Assembly (NCBI RefSeq): GCF_964656455.1
Contig: NC_135720.1
Coordinates: 54,834,598 to 54,898,597, forward strand
Length of the DNA: 64,000 bases
From: Halichoerus grypus
Lineage: Eukaryota > Chordata > Mammalia > Carnivora > Phocidae
Reading direction: 5' to 3'
Shown: piece by piece, positions 50,991 through 62,984 of the stretch
Layout: each line of letters starts with the position of its first letter
Position numbering within the stretch: position 1 is the stretch's first letter
Program-made: the position numbers and the translations under genes
The notes under the pieces: model-generated
What the model saw: the letters and a program-made list of their open reading frames with translations, nothing else
Database searches by the model: none
Told to the model about the DNA's origin: nothing

Positions 50991-51399
50991 CATAGATTTG
51001 AAATAGATTATTTCCCGTGATTTGACTTACTGCTCTATCACTATGATGGGCGGATATGAGTGTCTCTCATTGAATGATCCCATTTATACAATGAAGGTTG
51101 GAACTAATTTAGTCCAGAGTTTTCAATGCCAATGCCCAGTTTTATTTCTACTCCTCTTGTACTTCATAGGTTGAAAATTTTTGTCTAAAAAATTAGTAAA
51201 TAATTTTTCCATTTTCCTTAATCATATATGTTTAAAGACTGTAAGTCAGAACTTCAGGATGACATGTTATATTCAGAGCTATCAAACCAACTCAATAAAA
51301 TTCCAGTCAAAATAAAGAACCCTGACATTTTAGTTAGCCCATGAAGTTGTATTAAATGTGAATGATTTATTTAGGCCTTGAAATAAATACTACAATGAG

Positions 51400-51600
51400 A
51401 TTCTACTGGTTGGAGTGAATGTAAATTGAGACAGCCTCTTCTGGAGGGCAATTTGACAGCGTTATTTCAAAATAGTACATACCCTCTCACCCAATAACGC
51501 CAACTCTAAAAATTTGCCTATAGAAATATTCTACTATATTAGAAACGTATTCTAATATAGTGTTGCCCATATTGGTAAAAAATAGAAAAATTAAATGATA
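51400..51600 (+). repeat. Ancient L1M ORF2 3' fragment
   Basis: The phrases 'gaatgtaaattgagacagcc', 'ttctggagggcaatttgaca' and 'aaaaatttgcctatagaaat' track the decayed end of L1 ORF2 (tgtaaattggtacaaccttt, ggagggcaatttggcaa, ...ggaatttatcctacagaaat). It continues after the tRNA-like insert. Confidence 0.6.
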
Positions 51601-51625
51601 ATAGTAATACTAATAATAATAATAA

Positions 51626-51690
51626 ATGCTTATAATCAAAACCGGGTGGTCTGCTATAGTCGATGCTCTTTACCATTGAACTACAAACAT
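51626..51690 (-). pseudogene. tRNA-like relic, possibly tRNA-Cys-derived
   Basis: The - strand reads 'gtagttcaatggtaaagagc' (A-box and D-arm like), then 'gactatagcaga' (anticodon region), then 'acccggttttgattat' (T-arm/B-box like). It aligns best by eye with tRNA-Cys, with several deletions and poor stem pairing. It sits between two parts of an old L1M fragment. A functional tRNA is ruled out by the broken stems; the family call is tentative. Confidence 0.35.
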
Positions 51691-51739
51691 GTGAAAATGG
51701 AAAGGAAATATATTTCCTTTCCCACATATATTGAGAAAC

Positions 51740-52060
51740 ACTGCAGATATTAAAAGAAATGAAGTAAAAGAATTTTTTTTTAAATGAGGTAGATCTGTAT
51801 GTATTCAAATGGAAAGATCTCCAAGACAAATTTAGCAAAAAAAAAAAAAAAAAAAAAAGCAAACCACAGGATAACATATAAATATAGTATAATACTACTT
51901 ATGTTTCAAAAACACTATATGGTTATAGGTAATTGTATGCATTTTTTCAAATGCATGGAAAAAACACTGGAAGGATAAACAGTAAATTAACAGGGGTTAC
52001 ATCTGAGGAGAAGAGAGATGTAATATGAAGGAGGACTTTCATGCTTACTCCATATTTTTG
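51740..52060 (+). repeat. Ancient L1M 3' fragment, continuation
   Basis: The phrases 'agatctgtatgtattcaaat', 'ggaaagatctccaagacaaa', 'aaacactggaaggataaaca' and 'caggggttacatctgaggag' match the old L1 3' end (ggaaagatctccaagatata, ...ctggaaggatacacaa, ...ggttgcctctgggga). A 20-base A run interrupts it at 51838-51858. Confidence 0.6.
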
Positions 52061-52071
52061 TAGTTTCTTTT

Positions 52072-52271
52072 TTATTTATTTATTTATTTTTTAGAGAGAA
52101 AGGGGGTGTGAGTGGTGGGGAGGGGCAGAGGGAGAGAGGGAGAGAGAATCTTAAACAGGCTCCACGCCCAGTGGGGAGCCTGACCTGGAGCTGGACCTCA
52201 CAACCCTGAGATCATGACGTGAGCCCATAGCAAAAGTCTGACGCTTAACTGACAGAGCCACCCAGGCGCCC
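52072..52271 (-). mobile_element. Can-SINE, older type
   Basis: (tttat)n tail, 'ggggtgtgagtggtggggag', 'aaaagtctgacgcttaactg' and the head 'gagccacccaggcgccc'. The target phrase agtttctttttt occurs on the left (about 52062) and again at 52274. Confidence 0.9.
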
Positions 52272-52280
52272 TGAGTTTCT

Positions 52281-52489
52281 TTTTTATTTATTTATTTATT
52301 TTTAAGACTTTATTTATTTGACAGAGAGAGACACAGCGAGAGCGGGAACACAAGCAGGGGGAGTGGGAGAGGGAGAAGCAGGCTTCCCGCAGAGTAGGGA
52401 GCCCAATGCGGGGCTCAATCCCAAGACCCTGGGATCATGACCTGAGCTGAAGGCAGACGCTTAACCGACTGAGCCACCCAGGCGCATCC
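52281..52489 (-). mobile_element. Can-SINE, young type, abutting the previous one
   Basis: A (tttat)n tail, 'gacacagcgagagcgggaac', 'ggcttcccgcagagtaggga' and the head 'gagccacccaggcgcatccc'. The two SINEs are arranged in tandem, with a repeated agtttcttttttatttatt phrase starting both. Confidence 0.92.
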
Positions 52490-52632
52490 CCGAGATTTTT
52501 TAAATAACAAGAAAGAATTATATGTTGTTTGTGTAATTAGAAAAAGAGCAATTGTATAGCTCCATAGCTCCACCTCCATTTTGTAATTCCACCATTATTA
52601 CTGTTCGTCACTGGACAGTGAACGTGTATACC

Positions 52633-52791
52633 AGCAGTTCTAGAATCATCTTGGAAGCTTTTAAAAAAATACTTACCACACCTAGATGCTACTCCACACT
52701 GATTAAATTAGAATCTCTGAGGTTGGAGGCCCAGGCCTCAATACTTTTTGAAAGCTTCCCAGGTGAGAGTGAGCCACTTCTTGAGAACTGC
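52633..52791 (+). mobile_element. MER5/MER20-like hAT remnant
   Basis: The phrases 'cagcagttctagaatcatct', 'taaattagaatctctgaggt', 'aggcccaggcctcaata' and 'agcttcccaggtgagagtga' follow a hAT-type MER consensus. It accounts for part of a long chance ORF on the + strand. Confidence 0.6.
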
Positions 52792-53809
52792 AGCTGTATG
52801 CAAACCCGAGTTAGCACTGACAACCTTACCAAGAGATCACTCATAATCCCAGCCATAAGGAATGTGGTCCAAAACAGAATAAATCTTTCCAAACACTGTT
52901 TCAACAGGTCACTGATGCCTCAGAAAGGAGAAAGGAAGGAAAGGAAGGAAGAAAAAAATGTGTATGTATCTTATTTCCTTACTGGGAACGAAAAAGGATT
53001 CCCTAAAATTTCAGGTTGTGAGAGCACAAAGGCCCATCACCTTTTACCATCACTGATCCTTGCTAATTGAGGAAGCAAACCAGTGCAAAAATCTACAGAG
53101 TTTAGCTTTAGGCGTAGTTTCTCTGCTTCTGAGACCATCATTCAATTCTGAGTTCATCAATCAAGGATGGGTTCAATGTGTAGGAACCCATGTCATCAAA
53201 ATGGGTGATAATTTACAGCTCTTAATCAATTGCTACTTTCTCTTAACTTCACCATCATTACCAATTAACATTTATTGATTTCCCATAATAACTCAAGTAT
53301 CCATCTTCTGTTGTTTGCATCTAAAATAATCCTCAAAAACATATAAACTTTAGTATAGATACACTCCTACAAACATTTCTAATGACCAAGTTCTGTTGGC
53401 TATTACATAAAAATTACTTCCTTATGAATATAAATATAATACCAAGATGTCTGCTTTTTATAAAAATCTATTAGCCATGGCATTTAAAAAAAACTCAAAT
53501 ATTTAAGCTGCATTTCACCTGAAAGAGTGCTATTGATAAAGTATTTCTCACTCTGTCTTCTACACTTAGAGAAAAAGAAAGTACAGGATAAATGATTGAA
53601 AGAAAACTGGCTTAGTTAAACCACCTTAAGGATAGGTTTTCAGTATTTTTTTTAAAGCAAAATTTAGTCAGTATAATTGCCATTCAGCTCTTTCTGGTGC
53701 ATAATAAATGGGAACTGTCTGGAGGGCTCTGTATTGTCTAGTGCTAGTCAGAGGAAGGGTCAGTCTATTGTGGCATAGAATTCTAAATTCTAAAATTGCC
53801 GGCAGTGGA

Positions 53810-53936
53810 GGGGCGCCAGGCTGGCTCAGTCAGAAGAGCATGTGACTCTTGATCTCGAGGTTGTGAGTTCGAGCCCCAAGTTGGGAGTAGGAATTACAAA
53901 AAAGTAGAGTACAAAAAATAAATATACTTAAAAAAC
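53810..53936 (+). mobile_element. Short older Can-SINE
   Basis: Head ggggcgccaggctggctcag, 'gtgactcttgatctcgaggt', 'gagttcgagccccaagttgg' and a short A-tail with no C/T-rich body. The target repeat cc(g)ggcagtgga is at 53799 and about 53937. Confidence 0.88.
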
Positions 53937-55367
53937 CGTTGGCAGTGGAAATAAATACTTTAGGTCTCCTCCAAACTTCAGTTTTCAGACCATTTAACTA
54001 AACTGATCTGGGGTATGCACTGAGTTCAGAGGGTATTTTTTTACCTACCAACTATTGTTCTATCCTTTTTTATCATGTCTATTAGTGAATTCAACTGCTT
54101 CTAATACCCATGTAATCATTTTCATAAATTGAAATGAAAAAAAAAACCACTTAAGAATATCTACTATGTGCAGGGAGAAAATTATCTGAGAAATAATATA
54201 AAAAGAAAATCCATACTAAAGGATGTAAGTTTCCAGAATGAAAAGGAGACCAATTTCCCAGGGCAACCGATTAATTAAAAAAAAAATCAACATAAGAAAT
54301 ATTTTATTTATATTTCAGAGCACTAGTAATAAGATTACAAAAATTTTTCAGAAAAAGAAAATTATATCAACAGTAATGAACATTCGATGATCTTCAGATG
54401 TCTCAAGACTAATACTGGAAACGAGAAGAAAATTAAAAAGTGTCCTTAGCATTTTGGGGGAAATCATTTCCAACATAGAAAAAAATATACTGTAAGTACA
54501 ACTTTGCACTAAGATAGTAATGGAATGTAGGTAAATAGTGAGCTGAATGGTAAGATTTATATATTTACATATTTTACATTGTTTAATGTCTTCTGACTGC
54601 TTTCTGAACCATCTTATGTTTATTAGTTTTGGGACATTCTCTCTGATAAATGCCATGGTCTATCATCTGTATCATAATGCCAGTCAAAAATGCACCAAAG
54701 CATCTTGAAAACCAGCTAAAATATAGTAATAGCTCTATTTGCAAACCTTTCATCATCTTATGAAAACAAAACAGTATGATGGAAAATGTGGGGGGCAGGC
54801 ATGTGATGAATGGCAGCACAGGGTCTCAAGCCAAAGCAGGGATAGAACACAGCAGGTTTAAAAGAGAAGAGGACACGGAAGGGGAGAGAAATCATTGGAG
54901 AAATGGGGACAAAGGGAGGCTTTTTCATGTAAGGGCACTTCATTCAGGTATAATTATAAGACAGACATTTTGGTATTTCATTCCATTATGGCTAGAAGTA
55001 CTTGGTGGATTTTGCGGCAATCCCACAGAACAATAATCATTTGTTCAGAGTCTGCTACTTTGTACCATAGCTTGAGAAGGAGCATAATAATGAATTCTAG
55101 GTCATAAGTTAAATCTGTATTTGAGATACAAATGGTATCTCTCTTGTAGGTAACAAACAACATTCCAGACAGGTAATCTGTTCTGGCTAATGGAAAAGTT
55201 GAAAAACAAGGAGAAAGATGTACTTAAACACAGATAACTTAATGCTTTCCAATGTCTTAGAAGTAAAAGCAGTTTGTTATGAAATTGGACCCAATCTCAC
55301 AGGCTGGACATTCTGTCAACACTGCTTTTATGATCCAACACAACTAAGGAGGAGTGTCTAGCTCAGG

Positions 55368-55417
55368 ATGTCTCTCTCTCTCTCTCATACACGCACGCAC
55401 ACGCACACACACATGCG
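55368..55417. repeat. (TC)n/(CA)n compound microsatellite
   Basis: A tctc run passes into an alternating acgcac/acac stretch with CpG interruptions. Confidence 0.9.
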
Positions 55418-58400
55418 TGCCATAAGCAATCCTATAGCGGAGGCGTGTAACCATCCAAACTGTGGATTTAAATGTATCCTTGTTGGAACCAAGTTCAGCT
55501 TATCTACCATATTTGGTCACAGTGACTTTTAGCTAAGAGAGTATTTTTAGGTTACTCCTGGTCTCAAATACAAAGGAAAGGAAAAACATTCAATATTTAA
55601 CTAGAAATGGTTAAAATTGGGTGTCTGCTTAGATGGGAGAATCAGATTATAATATGCAACCTGAAAATGTTGGTTCATTTATCTATTATAGCAGTCTTGC
55701 TGAAAATTTAAAACCCCCAGGGCTGCTTGCTTTTCACTAGACCATTTCACATTGCCAGCGTCAGAGGTGTGACAAAGGTCGTAAATAAGCATTGGTTCAG
55801 CCGGAAGAAATACAATTCCACTACTGCTTTTGTGTCAACTTTTATAAATGTTTTTTTTTCCTTGGTCATCATACGATTTCCTTCTCCGGCTCTGTAAACC
55901 AGCCCTATTTTTATGTTATTTTACAAGTCATTCTTAAGTGATACCTTTCTCTTTAGGTGTACACTGAATTTTTTTTTTAACTATTAAAGCACAAGCAATC
56001 TTCAAAGAGTAGTTTCATCATGATTACTTGATGTGTGAAGCAATAATTTGTCATCTAGACAAATGGATGTAAACGTCAAAACAATACATGAAAGAATTTA
56101 AATATACAATAAAAACACCTTAGGTAAATAAACAAAGACTACAGAATAAAAGTGACTGGCTCATATTTTATCACACCTTGCTATTAAAACAGAGAAGGAA
56201 GAGACAGCATGTACAGAGGTCAAGAATCAATTTCACTGGCATGACTGATGACCCGCACAGGAGAAGGTTAGATAATAGTTCCAGATTTATGCTGGTTGTT
56301 TGCAAGCTGGAGGCAACAAGAGGGCTAGATGAGAAGATTTTAGCTAAGTGAGTCATTATTTAGCCAAATGGGTTATTGAAAGCTTTGACATTTCTATGAC
56401 TAAGCTACTTTTGGTGCAAGTGTCAATGTTGGTAGTATTTGAGTTTCTATGAAGATAGAGGGTTTAAACACCTTCCAATTGTTGTATTACTAAATTAATA
56501 TTAAAACTGAATTACCGCCATATTACTGAATTAGTAAGAAGTATGTGTAAACTTTCCATTTTTACAGTGTTTATATGAGTGGCATTAAACATATCTGTAG
56601 AGGGCTTGTTCTAGAGTATGTTGCTTGGTACGATCTATCCAAAATGTACCCTCAGGATGAATTCATGTGCAGGAGACAAAAGAAGACCGTGCCAAACCAT
56701 CCCCATCTCTACGGCTACTCAGGAATCAGGAGTTAAAACTATTCTGCTGAAATCACCAATGAAAGGCTTCTAAGGATCAATAAGTTTGATCTCCTGTTCC
56801 AGCACCAGCTAGTGCTGAGGAAAATGATGAAGTACAGATGAGAAGTAAATGACCTCTGTCCACTACCCCTCTAGCTCAACTGGTCTTTATGTTGACTATC
56901 TGTTGTCTTTTGCCAAGAATGAGCAGTTCTTAAATTGTTCATCATGTAGGTAGGTAGGTGAAAACTGAATGCAGAAAATTGCGACTGTCTAGATAACCTC
57001 CATAAATGGTGATATTATGTCCTCTCTGTATAAGTCTGATCTGGAAAATTAAAGCTTAAGGTATTGTACGGTACTCTTGGCTTCATGGCTACTTCTTTTT
57101 TTCTCCTCCTTATTGGTTGCAGCTGCTCTTCATGTTATCGAGCTGTTTATATGAATAAAGCCTGATGGTCAAGCTGCTAAGGCATCCCTGCAGATCTTTC
57201 CTCTGGTCACTGATCCCGTAAGGAATCTTGTTTCCCTGTTTGAACATTTTAAAGCAGTGACCCTGTGGGCACATGGCCACAGTTATAGAAGAAATGACTG
57301 TCAAGCCAAGGATGGAAGTAAAAACTGAAGGTAGGCCTGAGAAGAGCAGACAGGTCCTCGTCAGAGCCAGGATTGTTTACACATGTCCAAATACTCTTAA
57401 TAAGTGTTAACATTAGGGCTAGATTCTACACATTAACAGATTTGTTTGTGCATACTCTAGAAGCCAGAAAGTGGCTTGTCTTGAAGATAAGCTCTTGAGT
57501 ATCTGAGCAATGGAATTTTCATCTCCTCTGGTCATCCTTTGAATTTGGCTGGTAGAGGTTTATATGAAGAATTTGGTTAATTCCTTTAGTGAGCAAAAGA
57601 AACAAAGCCACTGAATAATTTTTTGATGTTTTTCTAACAAAAAAATCTTGAAAAGTATGGCAGATGTAGTGAAAGGAGGTAAATTTGTTTGCATAATACT
57701 TGGTCTTTTTACTTTAAAAATGTACATACTTCAGAAAAGTAAAAATTTAAAAATATAACTGCAAATGGCAAAATGCTATTTATTTATCACACTGAATGTG
57801 AAGTTCTCTTTAGAAGGTTTAATTTTATAACTTAATTGAATACAGCACATGTATAGGGAAAAAGCTCTGCTTCAGTGGAAAACTGCATTTGTCTAGATCT
57901 CAAGCTCACGCTTATGGATTACCTGATTCTGATTTAGGAGAGTAATTTTACAGCTCTTTAAATTGCCAATAACTGATAGCAATGCAAAGTTATTCTTGCC
58001 CATACAGAGGCAAATTCTGTCCTGTCAGGTTCAACTGACTTCCCTTTACCACCCTGAAAGAAGCATGTTTTGCAACCATTGGATATTAATTACAATATTC
58101 CTGATCTACAACTGTGTCTGTTCTTTGGATCGTCCTTTGAACAGGTTATTAGAGCTGCCTGTTTTCCTCATTTAATTTAATTAAATAAAATCTTTAATAC
58201 TTGCTCATTTTGTATCTGTATCAGAGTCAAGATGTTACCGTTTTTGAAAATTATCCTTTAATTCTCATACAGTAAATACCCAACCATAGAAGCCACTATG
58301 TCATTATGACATCATTAGGATCTTGCTCTTTAAGTAGAATCTAGAATAGAGATAAAATAAATGCAGAACTAACTTTAATCCCCAGGATTATTGAGCCCAG

Positions 58401-58524
58401 TATTAGTTTCTGTGTTTATTCTCAGTGATCTTATTTTTCCTATACCTTGAAACATTTTGCTCTTTCATAATCCTGGGAATTACTTCCAACTTCACTAAAA
58501 AGGACCTTAAAATAATACAAAAAT

Positions 58525-59490
58525 TTAAATTTTTCCAAAGAAGACATGTAAATGGCCAACAGGTACCTGAAAAAGTGCTCAACATTGCTAATTATCAGGG
58601 AAATGCAAATCAAAACCACAGTGAGATATCACCACATACCTGTTAGAATGGCTGTATCAAAAAGACAAGGGATAGCAAGTATCAGCAAGGATGTGGAAAA
58701 AAGTAAATCCTTGTGCACTGCCGGTGGGATTGTAAATGGTAGAGCCACTGTGTAAAACAGTATGGAGGCTTCTCAAAAAATTAAAAATAGAAATACCATA
58801 TGATAAAGCAATTCCACTTCTGGGCATATATCCAACTGAAATGAAATCACTATCTCAAAGAGATATCTGCACCCCCATGTTCCCTGAAGCATTATTCACA
58901 ATAGCCAAGACACAGGAATGACCTAAAAGTCCACTGATGAATGAATGGTAAAGAAAATGTGGTATACATACACATAATGAAATATTATTCAGCCATAAAA
59001 ATGGAAATCCTGCCATTTGTGACTACATAGATGGATCTTAAGGCATTATGCTGAATGAAATAAGTCAGACGCAGAAAGACAAATACTGTATCATCTTACA
59101 TATATAGAATCTAAAAAAAAGTCAAAGTCATAGAAACAGAGAATAGAAAAGTGGTTGATGGGCTTGGGGGGAGGGAGAAGCGGGGAGAGGTTGGTAAAAG
59201 TATACAAATTTTTACCTATAAGATGAATAAGGTTCTGAGGATCTCATGTATAACATGGTGACTGTAGTTGAGAACACTGTATTGTATAATTGAAATTTCC
59301 TAAGAGAGTAGAACTTAAATCTTCTTGCCGCCGCCAAAAAAGAAAGATAAATATGTGAAGTGACAAATGTGTTAGTTAACTAGATAGGTGGAATCATTTC
59401 ACAATGTACACATATATCATGTCATCACAGTACACCATAAATATTTTACAATTTTATCTGTCAATTAGACTACAATAAAGCTGGGGTGGG
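58525..59490 (+). mobile_element. 5'-truncated L1 with ORF2 C-terminal relic and 3' UTR
   Basis: It starts near 'caaagaagacatgtaaatgg' and runs 'gggaaatgcaaatcaaaacc', 'gtgggattgtaaatggtaga', 'ttattcacaatagccaagac' and 'gaaatattattcagccataa'. This is the conserved end of L1 ORF2, which in L1 lies after the reverse transcriptase domain. The 3' UTR has 'tataacatggtgactgtag' and ends 'gactacaataaagctgg'. The frame is shifted and stopped several times, so no protein is made. It resembles an L1MA-type age group. Confidence 0.85.
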
Positions 59491-61405
59491 AGAAGAAAGA
59501 ATATATCTTTGGCTCTACTTTTTAGCTCTAATACATACTTTCCATCTCGCTTGTAAGACGGTGCTAGGATTGAATTCTCTCGATTCTCTCCCAACTATGA
59601 TCTTGGTATCACTCTACCCTTGTAATGAGGAACTCAGCCTGGTTTTATAACTTTCTCCAAGAAACATTCACCAGCCCAGTAGTGGGCAGGGCAATGGGAG
59701 GCAGAAGAGACCCAAATTTATCTAGAGTTGCCGTGGGCAAGGTGGATGTTGGGAAAAGACAGGAGTGTGAGGGGGACTTAGTTCACTCATAAAAGCATTA
59801 TTGAAATGAGCAGTCCAAGCTGAGAGGAGAGGCAACTGAGACCAGAAGGAACTCAGATGATGAAAAAAAAGGGAGAGAGGATCTCCAATACCTATACTCA
59901 ACAGCTCAATCTTTTCTACTTTCATAACCCTAATATCAGTAACACTATATGTTCATTTGGAATCAAGATTATCTAAATCATCACTCAACTGCCTCATGCA
60001 ATCCTGGAGTCCAAAATTGTTGGCAAAGAACTTAATCAGTTTAACTGATTCTACACTGCCTCCATAATATTCTATTAATTATATAATTAAATAATTTTCT
60101 GATAACTGGGAAATAACCATGTTGAACATAAGGTTTTCACTGAAAAAAAGTTTTTTAATAATGTAATCATCCAGAAGGGTGATAAAATAGTGAAATAAAT
60201 CATCACTATTTCATCATCCTTCAGCTTTCTTATTGCATTGCCCAAACTCAGGAGACAGAATTTTTGTAGTCTTTTTCTTTTTAACCTTTCATTAAACACC
60301 ACTGAGAATTCAGAATTTTTCATTTCCTGTCCATAATGGCAAAGAGAAGAAAATTGACAGAAGATGTTTTGCAATTGTTAGACAAGTAAGAACACAAATA
60401 CAAAAAGAATAGACAGCAGTACTCCAGACTAATGATGATGGTAAAACTAACCGTATAAACTAAATCTCAGATTATGAGTCATTATACAAGATAATATCCT
60501 AAATATATTTTCTCAAATTGAAAAATATATGAGTGAACATGTTTCTATGGACAACAATGAAATTTGTTATCCAGTTATTCATTCTACAGGGAGGAGGATG
60601 TCATAATGCAATATTTTTTTGACCAGAAATTTTTGCAAAAAAGACATGTATTCTTTCACCTTTTGTGAAGTTTGTTCTAGGAAATTTACTTGCTATGGTT
60701 CAGAAGTGGGCAGATGCTAAAGGTACTACTGAAAGGAGATAAATAGCATAGAAATGAAAAAAGTTAATTGAATTGATCATTCTAATCAATATTATGAAGG
60801 TATTTTGCTATTACAGACTGAAGAAATCGACCATCCTATATTCAACAAAACTATGAGCCATGAAACTTTTCAAAGCACTGCATTTTGTGGATAAAAGTAT
60901 AAGAACCAGAGGAAATAAAAAGCTGTAATCTCTTAGAAATATATTTGAAATCTGGATCAGTATTTATAAGATGAGTATGTTCCAGGCCATCCATGAGTGA
61001 TTACTTGCATTTAAAGGATATTGCCCATTTTGGACACATGTATCTTCACACCAGAAAAATATGAAATAAAGTTTTCTTGGTTACATTTAAATTCTTACTA
61101 ATTTCCAATATAGCTATTTTTCACAACATCCCTTTATTTTTATATCTGTAAATTATTTGTAAAATGACTTTCAAAATGTGTTTTAAAAAGGGTGCCTTGG
61201 ATTCAGATGGTAAATGGTAATGACTATTCTTCCTGGTGTACTGCTAGTTAATAACATACAGAATTTGATAAATGGTGTAAAAGAAAGTGTTGCACCTTTT
61301 CAAGAGAAGACATAATCACAGTCATTGTGAACAGGAATGATTTTGTAAAGGAGTTGGCCTGGCTACAACAAGCTAGGTAAAATTCATCAAAAATCTGTGA
61401 GGTTT

Positions 61406-61606
61406 GGGGTGCCTGGGTGGTCAGTCAGTTGGGCTTCTGACTCTTGATTTCAGCTCAGGTCATGATCTCAGGGTTGTGAGGATGGAGCCCTGTGTTGGGC
61501 TCCGCACTCAGCGGGGAGTCTGATTGAGATTCTCTTTCTTCCTCTCCCTCTGCCCCTCCCTACCCCGCACTCACTCTTTCTCTCACTCTCTAAAACAAAC
61601 AAATAA
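61406..61606 (+). mobile_element. Can-SINE, older type, interrupted at its tail
   Basis: Head ggggtgcctgggtgg-cag (one base lost), 'tctgactcttgatttcagct', 'gagtctgattgagattctct' and a tail 'ctaaaacaaacaaataa'. Its terminal 'aatctttaaaaaaatg' resumes at about 61829 after the younger SINE. The outer target repeat tgaggttt is at about 61398 and 61848. Confidence 0.9.
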
Positions 61607-61828
61607 GGGGTGCCTGGGTGGCTCAGTCATTGGGCGTCTGCCTTTGGCTCAGGTCATGATCCCAGGGTCCTGGGATCGAGTCCCACATCAGGCTCCCTGC
61701 TCAGCGGGAAGCCTGCTTCTCCTTCTCCCACTCCCCCTGCTTGTGTTCCCTCTCTCACTGTGTCTCTCTCTGTCAAATAAATAAATAAAATCTTTAAAAA
61801 AATAAAAAAATAAAATAAAATAAACAAA
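61607..61828 (+). mobile_element. Can-SINE inserted in the tail of the preceding SINE
   Basis: A complete young copy: ggggtgcctgggtggctcag to 'ctctgtcaaataaataaata' with an extended A-rich tail. Its target duplication is the A-tail of the host SINE (aaacaaataa on both sides). Confidence 0.93.
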
Positions 61829-62114
61829 TAAATCTTTAAAAAAATGAATGAGGTTTATATAGATGGAAGAAAAATATGCCAGAATATATGGCATGGGAAA
61901 ACTAGAGGATATGTTTAGGAAAGCAAGTTGGGTAGCTTGGAAAATAAAATGGAAACCAAGATTACTGAGCAGAATATTAAATATATTTTATAATTTACTA
62001 TTTTAAAAACTTTCATCTTATAGTTGAAAAAATTGAGTTTCGAACCTGATACATACATTGCTCATGACCACAAACCTAGTAATGGAGAGCCCAAGATTTT
62101 AGCCTACCAATCCA

Positions 62115-62285
62115 ATGATCCATGATAAATCACTTAATCTCTCTGAGTTTCCTCTCCTGTAAATAAGTTTCATCATCCAGGAATCCTTTTTTAGAGATGA
62201 TAATAATTCCCACTTACTTCATGTGGTTGCTTCTGGTCTTAAATGAGATTAATATTTTAAGATGCTTTGCAAACTACAAAATTCT
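62115..62285 (-). repeat. MIR
   Basis: The sequence 'cacttaatctctctgagttt', 'cctctcctgtaaataagttt', 'atgataataattcccactta' and 'ttttaagatgctttgcaaac' matches the reverse MIR. Confidence 0.75.
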
Positions 62286-62790
62286 ACATAAATAGAATCT
62301 CTTTCCCTAATCTTGGATATTATATTCCCAAAGCACTTTCACCCCACTCATAATAAAATAATTAACAGTAGAAGAGCTAAAGTTCTCATGAATTAAGGGA
62401 GGCGGGGGGAAGACCAAAAATAAGTAACAGGAAAAGCTTAAAGTATTTTTCGCTTGATATTCAGCATATTTATATATGCTCTGTAATTAATTTGCATTTA
62501 ACATTCCTTATTTCACTATAATTTTCTTTACCATCTCCTACTCTTGCATTTTGATGAAATACTAGTAAATTCATTTACTTTGTTGCAGATGCAACACATT
62601 TAGTATGGAGGTCACTGTTAAAATGTTCACTATTTTTCTGATTTATATTTTGGAGTCCCTAAAAATCAAATCTCAGAATAACTTTGTTTTAATAAACTGT
62701 ATCAGAAGACTTTGTAGATAAAATTATAAAGATGTTAATCTGTGTATCATACAGTTTTATGTATGGAGAATTTGCTCACTATTCCTATTT

Positions 62791-62984
62791 CTTTTTTTTT
62801 TAAGATTTTATTTATTTGACAGAGAGAGACACAGCGAGAGAGGGAACACAAGCAGGGGGAGTGGAAGAGGGAGAAGCAGGCTTCCCGCAGAGCACGGAGC
62901 CTGAAGCGGGGCTCGATCCCAGGACCCTTGGATCATGACCCGAGCCGAAGGCAGACGCTAAACGACTGAGCCACCCAGGCGCCC
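62791..62984 (-). mobile_element. Can-SINE
   Basis: T-tail, 'gacacagcgagagagggaac', 'ggcttcccgcagagcacgga' and the head 'gagccacccaggcgcccc'. A 16-bp target duplication ctcactattcctattt lies at 62775-62790 and 62985-63000. Confidence 0.95.

Noticed and set aside
52552..53070. 172-residue + strand ORF, the longest in the window
   Set aside because: It overlaps a MER5-like hAT remnant and unassigned LIN28B intron sequence, has no family resemblance and shows no splice or start context.
58736..58921. ORF resembling the end of L1 ORF2
   Set aside because: It is a fragment of a frameshifted, 5'-truncated L1, so it is described as a repeat and not a gene.
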